Positions 7,441 through 9,837 of a DNA stretch of 9,837 nt are shown one piece after another. The translations under genes were made by a program, and so were the position numbers. The notes below the pieces were generated by a model. The model was not told the DNA's origin. It searched no databases and saw nothing but the letters and a program-made list of their open reading frames with translations. The DNA comes from Chromobacteriaceae bacterium (GTDB lineage Bacteria > Pseudomonadota > Gammaproteobacteria > Burkholderiales > Aquaspirillaceae): NCBI GenBank assembly GCA_030151505.1, contig JASLDQ010000238.1, positions 1-9,837 of the forward strand, in the 5' to 3' direction. Every line of letters begins with the position of its first letter. Position 1 is the stretch's first letter.

Positions 7441-7470
7441 AAAAGTAAAGCCGTGCGAATTGCACGGCTT
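7441..7470 (-). terminator. Terminator-like hairpin between rpmF and plsX
   Basis: A perfect 9-bp stem pairs 7448-7456 (AAGCCGTGC) with 7462-7470 (GCACGGCTT) around a five-base loop. On the minus strand it runs into a broken T tract, TACTTTT (7447-7441). The T run is imperfect, so partial termination is likely. It would let rpmF be made in excess of plsX and the fab genes. Confidence 0.65.
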
Positions 7471-7497
7471 GTCGGGGCATCGTGTCGGCCAGACCGG

Positions 7498-7509
7498 CTG
7501 TCCGGACAG
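7498..7509. repeat. Perfect 12-bp palindrome after rpmF
   Basis: CTGTCCGGACAG is a perfect palindrome in the rpmF-plsX gap, 13 bases past the rpmF stop. It could be a protein site or fold into a small RNA hairpin ahead of the stronger terminator-like stem. Its role is unknown. Confidence 0.35.
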
Positions 7510-7522
7510 GCAACGCGGACGA

Positions 7523-7702
7523 TTACTCGCCCTTGGCCTTCACGACCTTGCGGCCACGGTAGAAACCGTTCGGGCTGATGTGGTGACGCAGGTGCACTTC
7601 GCCGGTCGACGGTTCGATGGCGGTATTCGCTGCGGTCAGGAAGTCGTGGGCGCGGTGCATGCCACGCTTGGACGGGGATTTCTTGTTCTGTTGAACGGCC
7701 AT
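7523..7702 (-). CDS. rpmF: 50S ribosomal protein bL32
   Basis: bL32 is a small basic protein of the large ribosomal subunit. Translation from ATG 7702 gives 59 residues, the usual length: [20 protein letters not shown] at the N-terminus, then a Thr/Ala-rich middle, [17 protein letters not shown], and a Lys-rich end. The [14 protein letters not shown] block and the HH.S..G.YRGRKV block are diagnostic. No zinc-binding cysteines are present, as in other cysteine-free bL32 proteins. The start has an excellent AAGGAG (7714-7709) six bases upstream. It lies 24 bases after yceD, the conserved yceD-rpmF pairing, and ahead of plsX. Confidence 0.97.
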   Translation of the reverse strand: MAVQQNKKSPSKRGMHRAHDFLTAANTAIEPSTGEVHLRHHISPNGFYRGRKVVKAKGE

Positions 7703-7726
7703 GGTTGACTCCTTGAATAGTCTGGT

Positions 7727-8224
7727 TCAGTCGGGTTTGTGCTTGAGACCCGCCAGCACCGCGAACGGATTCGGCTTGTCGGCCCTCGCCTTTTCAAGCG
7801 CGGCCGGACGGCATTCGTCGTGGCGCGGCGCAAGCGGCAAACCCAGCAACACTTCGTCTTCGATCAACGCCAGCACGTCGAACTCTTCTTCGGCCATGAT
7901 GCCGTCGAGCTCTTCGTCTTCGTCGCAGGCCGCCTCGAGCCTAGTCTCGTCGGTAAACAGCGTGATCGTCGCGTCGGCCTCGATGCGATGCGGCAACGGT
8001 TCAAGGCAACGCTGGCATTGCAGCATCACATCGCCGTCCACTCGCAAACGCAGGACACCGCGCTGCAGACGATCCACTCCACCGGTCAGAGACCAGGTCA
8101 ACCGCCCCACGCGATCCGCGAGCGCATCGGCAAGCCGCGGCAGCAAAACCACGTCGGTTTCGTTGTCGATCTTTCCGTGCTGCCGGGCGAAGTCCAGGCT
8201 ATTGATCAAAATGGGTTGGGACAT
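7727..8224 (-). CDS. yceD: YceD / DUF177 family protein, 23S rRNA accumulation protein
   Basis: This family is required for normal 23S rRNA accumulation in plants and E. coli; its molecular action is not settled. The 165-residue product fits (E. coli 173). It begins MSQPILINSLDFARQHGKI, as family members do, then has the CxxC pair in LQCQRCLEPL, an acidic centre (DEDEELDGIMAEEEFD), the IEDEVLLGLPLAPRH block, and an end with NPFAVLAGLK, all typical. ATG at 8224 is chosen from this N-terminus; the open frame runs much further upstream but only as an antisense copy of maf. No Shine-Dalgarno precedes it, and the predicted promoter would give a leader of only a few bases. First gene of the minus-strand string. 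Confidence 0.93.
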   Translation of the reverse strand: MSQPILINSLDFARQHGKIDNETDVVLLPRLADALADRVGRLTWSLTGGVDRLQRGVLRLRVDGDVMLQCQRCLEPLPHRIEADATITLFTDETRLEAACDEDEELDGIMAEEEFDVLALIEDEVLLGLPLAPRHDECRPAALEKARADKPNPFAVLAGLKHKPD

Positions 8225-8243
8225 AAACGCAGGATGATATAAT
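8216..8243 (+). promoter_or_regulatory. Predicted promoter for maf and the methyltransferase gene
   Basis: The plus strand has a perfect -10, TATAAT (8238-8243), extended by TGA just before it (8235-8237), and TTGGGA as a partial -35 (8216-8221, 16-base spacer). The predicted start near 8250 gives a leader of about 29 bases before maf. The -35 lies within the first codons of yceD. Confidence 0.62.
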
Positions 8244-8263
8244 CGCCGCCCTGTCATTGTCAA
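8234..8263 (-). promoter_or_regulatory. Predicted promoter for yceD-rpmF-plsX-fab string
   Basis: The minus strand has a perfect -35, TTGACA (8263-8258). Two -10 candidates follow: TATATC (8241-8236, 16-base spacer) and TATCAT (8239-8234, 18-base spacer, five of six matches). Either puts the start at about 8226-8231, only 2-7 bases before the yceD ATG. The -10 region overlaps the -10 of the plus-strand maf promoter. Confidence 0.6.
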
Positions 8264-8278
8264 AAGCAACATCGATTC

Positions 8279-8857
8279 ATGCGCTTGGTCCTCGCCTCGA
8301 CATCGCGCTTCCGCCGCGAAATCCTCACCCGCCTCGGCCTGCCTTTCGAAGCCGTCGCCCCCGTCTGCGATGAAACGCCGTTGCCGGGCGAATCCGCGCT
8401 CGACACCGCCTGCCGCCTCGCGCGGATCAAGGCACAGTCGCTGGCCGACAGCCACGCAGGCGCCGTCATCATCGGCTCGGATCAGGTTGCCCTGCTCGAC
8501 GGCCGCCAGATCGGCAAGCCGGGCAATATCGATACCGCCCGGGCCACCCTTGCCGCCATGCGCGGCCGGGCGCTGGTGTTCCACACTGCCCTGGCGGTGC
8601 TCGATACCCGCAGCCAGCAGCTGCAGGAAACGGTCGACATCACCGCCGTCCAGATGCGCGACTACAGCGATGCCCAGATCGACGCTTACCTGCAGCGCGA
8701 ACCCGACGCGCTGCATTGCGCCGGCTCGTGCAAAAGCGAGGGACTCGGCGGCGCACTGATCGAGCGGATCGACTCCACCGACCCCAACGCGCTGGTCGGT
8801 CTGCCCTTGTTCGCGCTGGTCTCCATGCTCAAAAACGCCGGCATCGAGGCACTCTGA
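8279..8857 (+). CDS. yceF: Maf/YceF-type nucleotide pyrophosphatase (m7GTP type)
   Basis: Maf proteins hydrolyse non-canonical nucleoside triphosphates to monophosphates. The YceF branch prefers 7-methyl-GTP and is viewed as a house-cleaning enzyme that keeps modified nucleotides out of RNA. The 192-residue product fits. Motifs are LASTSRFRREIL (5-16), CDETP (30-34), KAQSLA (51-56), GSDQV with the likely catalytic Asp68 (66-70), GKPG (79-82), and HCAGSCKSEG (146-155) followed by DPNALVGLPL (168-177). HCAGS.KSEG marks the YceF subgroup rather than the dTTPase/UTPase YhdE group. ATG at 8279 matches the family start, though no clear ribosome binding site precedes it. It diverges from yceD as in E. 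coli, and its stop shares one base with the next start. Confidence 0.93.
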   Translation: MRLVLASTSRFRREILTRLGLPFEAVAPVCDETPLPGESALDTACRLARIKAQSLADSHAGAVIIGSDQVALLDGRQIGKPGNIDTARATLAAMRGRALVFHTALAVLDTRSQQLQETVDITAVQMRDYSDAQIDAYLQREPDALHCAGSCKSEGLGGALIERIDSTDPNALVGLPLFALVSMLKNAGIEAL

Positions 8858-9564
8858 TGCCAACGCTCTATCTGATCCCGACCCCGCTGGGCGAGTTGCC
8901 GGCCGACAACTGGGTGATTCCGGCCCAGCGCGCTCTGGTGCAGCCGATCCGGCATTTCGTGGTCGAAGCGGCCAAGACCGCCCGCAAGCACCTCAAGCAG
9001 CTCGAGCTCGCCACGCCGCTGCAGCAACTGGAACTGGCCGAGCTCAACGAACACACCCTGTCCGCCGACATTGCCCGGCTGCTGGCACCGCTGGAAGCCG
9101 GCCACGACCTGGGGCTCTTGTCCGAGGCCGGCTGCCCGGCCATCGCCGATCCCGGCGCGAACCTGGTCCGGCTGGCGCACGAACGCGGCTTCGCGGTCGA
9201 ACCGCTGGTCGGCCCCTCGTCGATTCTGCTGGCGCTGATGGCGTCGGGCAGCAACGGGCAGCGCTTTGCCTTCCACGGCTATCTGCCGGTCGATACCGCC
9301 GAGCGTACCGCCACCTTGCGCCGGCTGGAGCAGGAATCGCGCGAGCGCGACTGCGCCCAGTTGTTCATCGAAACGCCCTATCGCAACAACCAGTTGCTCA
9401 CCATCCTGCGCGACACCCTCAAGCCCGCCACCCTGCTGACCGCAGCCTGCGACCTGACCCTGCCGAACCAGACCGTCGTCAGCCGCCGCGTCGGCGCCTG
9501 GCCAAACCCGGCGCCGGACCTGCACAAGCGCCCGGCCATCTTCGTGCTCTACGCCGGCAAGTAG
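8857..9564 (+). CDS. SAM-dependent methyltransferase, short RsmI-like (tetrapyrrole methylase fold)
   Basis: The product resembles RsmI, which 2'-O-methylates C1402 of 16S rRNA, but it has 235 residues against about 280 and diverges in the active regions. The N-terminus LYLIPTPLGEL (4-14) corresponds to the RsmI LY.V.TPIGNL block. LLSEAGCPAIADPG (87-100) matches the SDAGTP.ISDPG SAM-binding loop, with SEAGCP in place of SDAGTP. VGPSSILLALMASG (118-131) matches PGPSA..TAL.ASG, and FAFHGYLP (137-144) and FIETPYRNNQLL (170-181) also align. The substrate is therefore uncertain; it may be a distinct RsmI-like subfamily rather than RsmI itself. ATG 8857-8859 overlaps the maf TGA by one base, so translation is likely coupled. 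A strong terminator follows after about 100 bases. Confidence 0.85.
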   Translation: MPTLYLIPTPLGELPADNWVIPAQRALVQPIRHFVVEAAKTARKHLKQLELATPLQQLELAELNEHTLSADIARLLAPLEAGHDLGLLSEAGCPAIADPGANLVRLAHERGFAVEPLVGPSSILLALMASGSNGQRFAFHGYLPVDTAERTATLRRLEQESRERDCAQLFIETPYRNNQLLTILRDTLKPATLLTAACDLTLPNQTVVSRRVGAWPNPAPDLHKRPAIFVLYAGK

Positions 9565-9665
9565 GCTGCGCGGTGATACCGTCGACTGCCACTCCGTCGC
9601 CCCGCTCAGCGCGGCGCCTGCCGAAGCCGGCCGCCGGGGCAACGGCCCCAAGCCATCCTCACAAC
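9565..9665. other. Gap after the methyltransferase gene, no gene seen
   Basis: A GC-rich stretch between the methyltransferase stop and the terminator. It holds a small GGGGC-AACG-GCCCC hairpin near 9640 but no start with a ribosome binding site and no conserved reading frame. Confidence 0.5.
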
Positions 9666-9706
9666 AAAAAGCCCGAAGTCCCTGACCGGGCCACTTCGGG
9701 CTTTTG
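9666..9706. terminator. Bidirectional intrinsic terminator
   Basis: A perfect 13-bp stem pairs 9667-9679 (AAAAGCCCGAAGT) with 9693-9705 (ACTTCGGGCTTTT) around a 13-base loop. The A and T ends serve as U tracts for transcription from either side. It lies between the plus-strand methyltransferase gene and the converging minus-strand gene at the right edge. Confidence 0.9.
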
Positions 9707-9727
9707 TCCATCCGCCATTCGTACCAG

Positions 9728-9837
9728 CTACCCGGTAGCTCCCAGAATCCCCGCTAGAGCCGACCGTTTCGGCTCGTCGACCCGCGCCAACTCCAGCGCC
9801 AGCCGACCCAGCGCCCGATAGGCCGCACCGTCCGCTG
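9728..9837 (-). CDS. C-terminal fragment of an unrecognised gene, cut by window edge
   Basis: A minus-strand frame enters from the right edge and runs 35 complete codons to a TAG stop at 9730-9728. The peptide reads ADGAAYRALGRLALELARVD and then EPKRSALAGILGATG, which looks like an amphipathic, helix-forming C-terminus. The other two minus frames give poor Trp/Arg- or Gly/Ser-rich sequence. The stop lies about 22 bases before the bidirectional terminator, which supports a real converging gene. I do not recognise the family. Confidence 0.5.
   Translation of the reverse strand, partial: ADGAAYRALGRLALELARVDEPKRSALAGILGATG

Noticed and set aside
6326..7708. Plus-strand open frame of 460 codons opposite plsX and rpmF
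   Set aside because: It spans two real genes and their gap on the other strand and shows no recognisable domain.
9573..9821. Plus-strand open frame of 82 codons after the methyltransferase gene
   Set aside because: It runs straight through the bidirectional terminator, has Ser/Pro/Arg-rich composition and no ribosome binding site.
1..9837. CRISPR, phage, insertion sequence, tRNA or defence system
   Set aside because: No repeat arrays, transposase, integrase, terminal repeats or tRNA-like cloverleaf were seen; the genes are conserved housekeeping ones.

Overview
This window is a high-GC stretch that most resembles a betaproteobacterium, probably of the Neisseriales / Chromobacterium-like group. 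That placement is inferred from protein character, GC richness and gene order, not from a database search. It carries the conserved locus for type II fatty acid synthesis and phospholipid initiation. In enterobacteria the order is yceF <-> yceD-rpmF-plsX-fabH-fabD-fabG-acpP-fabF-pabC. Here that order is kept, with pabB inserted between fabF and pabC.

Layout. On the minus strand, read right to left from about 8.22 kb, lie yceD, rpmF (bL32), plsX, fabH, fabD, fabG, acpP, fabF, pabB and the 5' two-fifths or so of pabC, which runs off the left edge. On the plus strand from 8279 lie a YceF-type maf gene and, overlapping it by one base, a short RsmI-like tetrapyrrole-methylase-fold methyltransferase. 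A strong bidirectional terminator at about 9.69 kb separates these from the last 35 codons of an unrecognised minus-strand gene at the right edge.

How the genes work together. PlsX makes acyl-phosphate from acyl-ACP. FabD loads malonate onto ACP, FabH starts chains, FabG reduces the beta-keto group and FabF elongates. AcpP carries every intermediate. PabB and PabC belong to p-aminobenzoate (folate) synthesis. YceD and bL32 belong to 23S rRNA/50S biology, and Maf/YceF removes damaged nucleotides. The locus thus joins membrane synthesis to ribosome and folate supply.

Regulation visible in the DNA. yceD and maf diverge from a 54-bp gap in which the two -10 regions overlap, and the predicted yceD transcript is almost leaderless. 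acpP has its own extended -10 promoter beside an A/T tract, with a perfect dyad over the -10. Inside the minus-strand gene string there are terminator-like hairpins after rpmF, fabH, acpP and fabF, and a hairpin at the fabG stop. The string therefore looks like a punctuated operon with partial termination that sets different gene doses. FabF starts with TTG; pabB and pabC start with GTG.

I see no mobile elements, CRISPR arrays, tRNA or rRNA genes, and no new multi-gene system. The observations most worth following are the shared divergent promoter, the terminator series, and a PabB that has alanine where the catalytic lysine of E. coli PabB sits.
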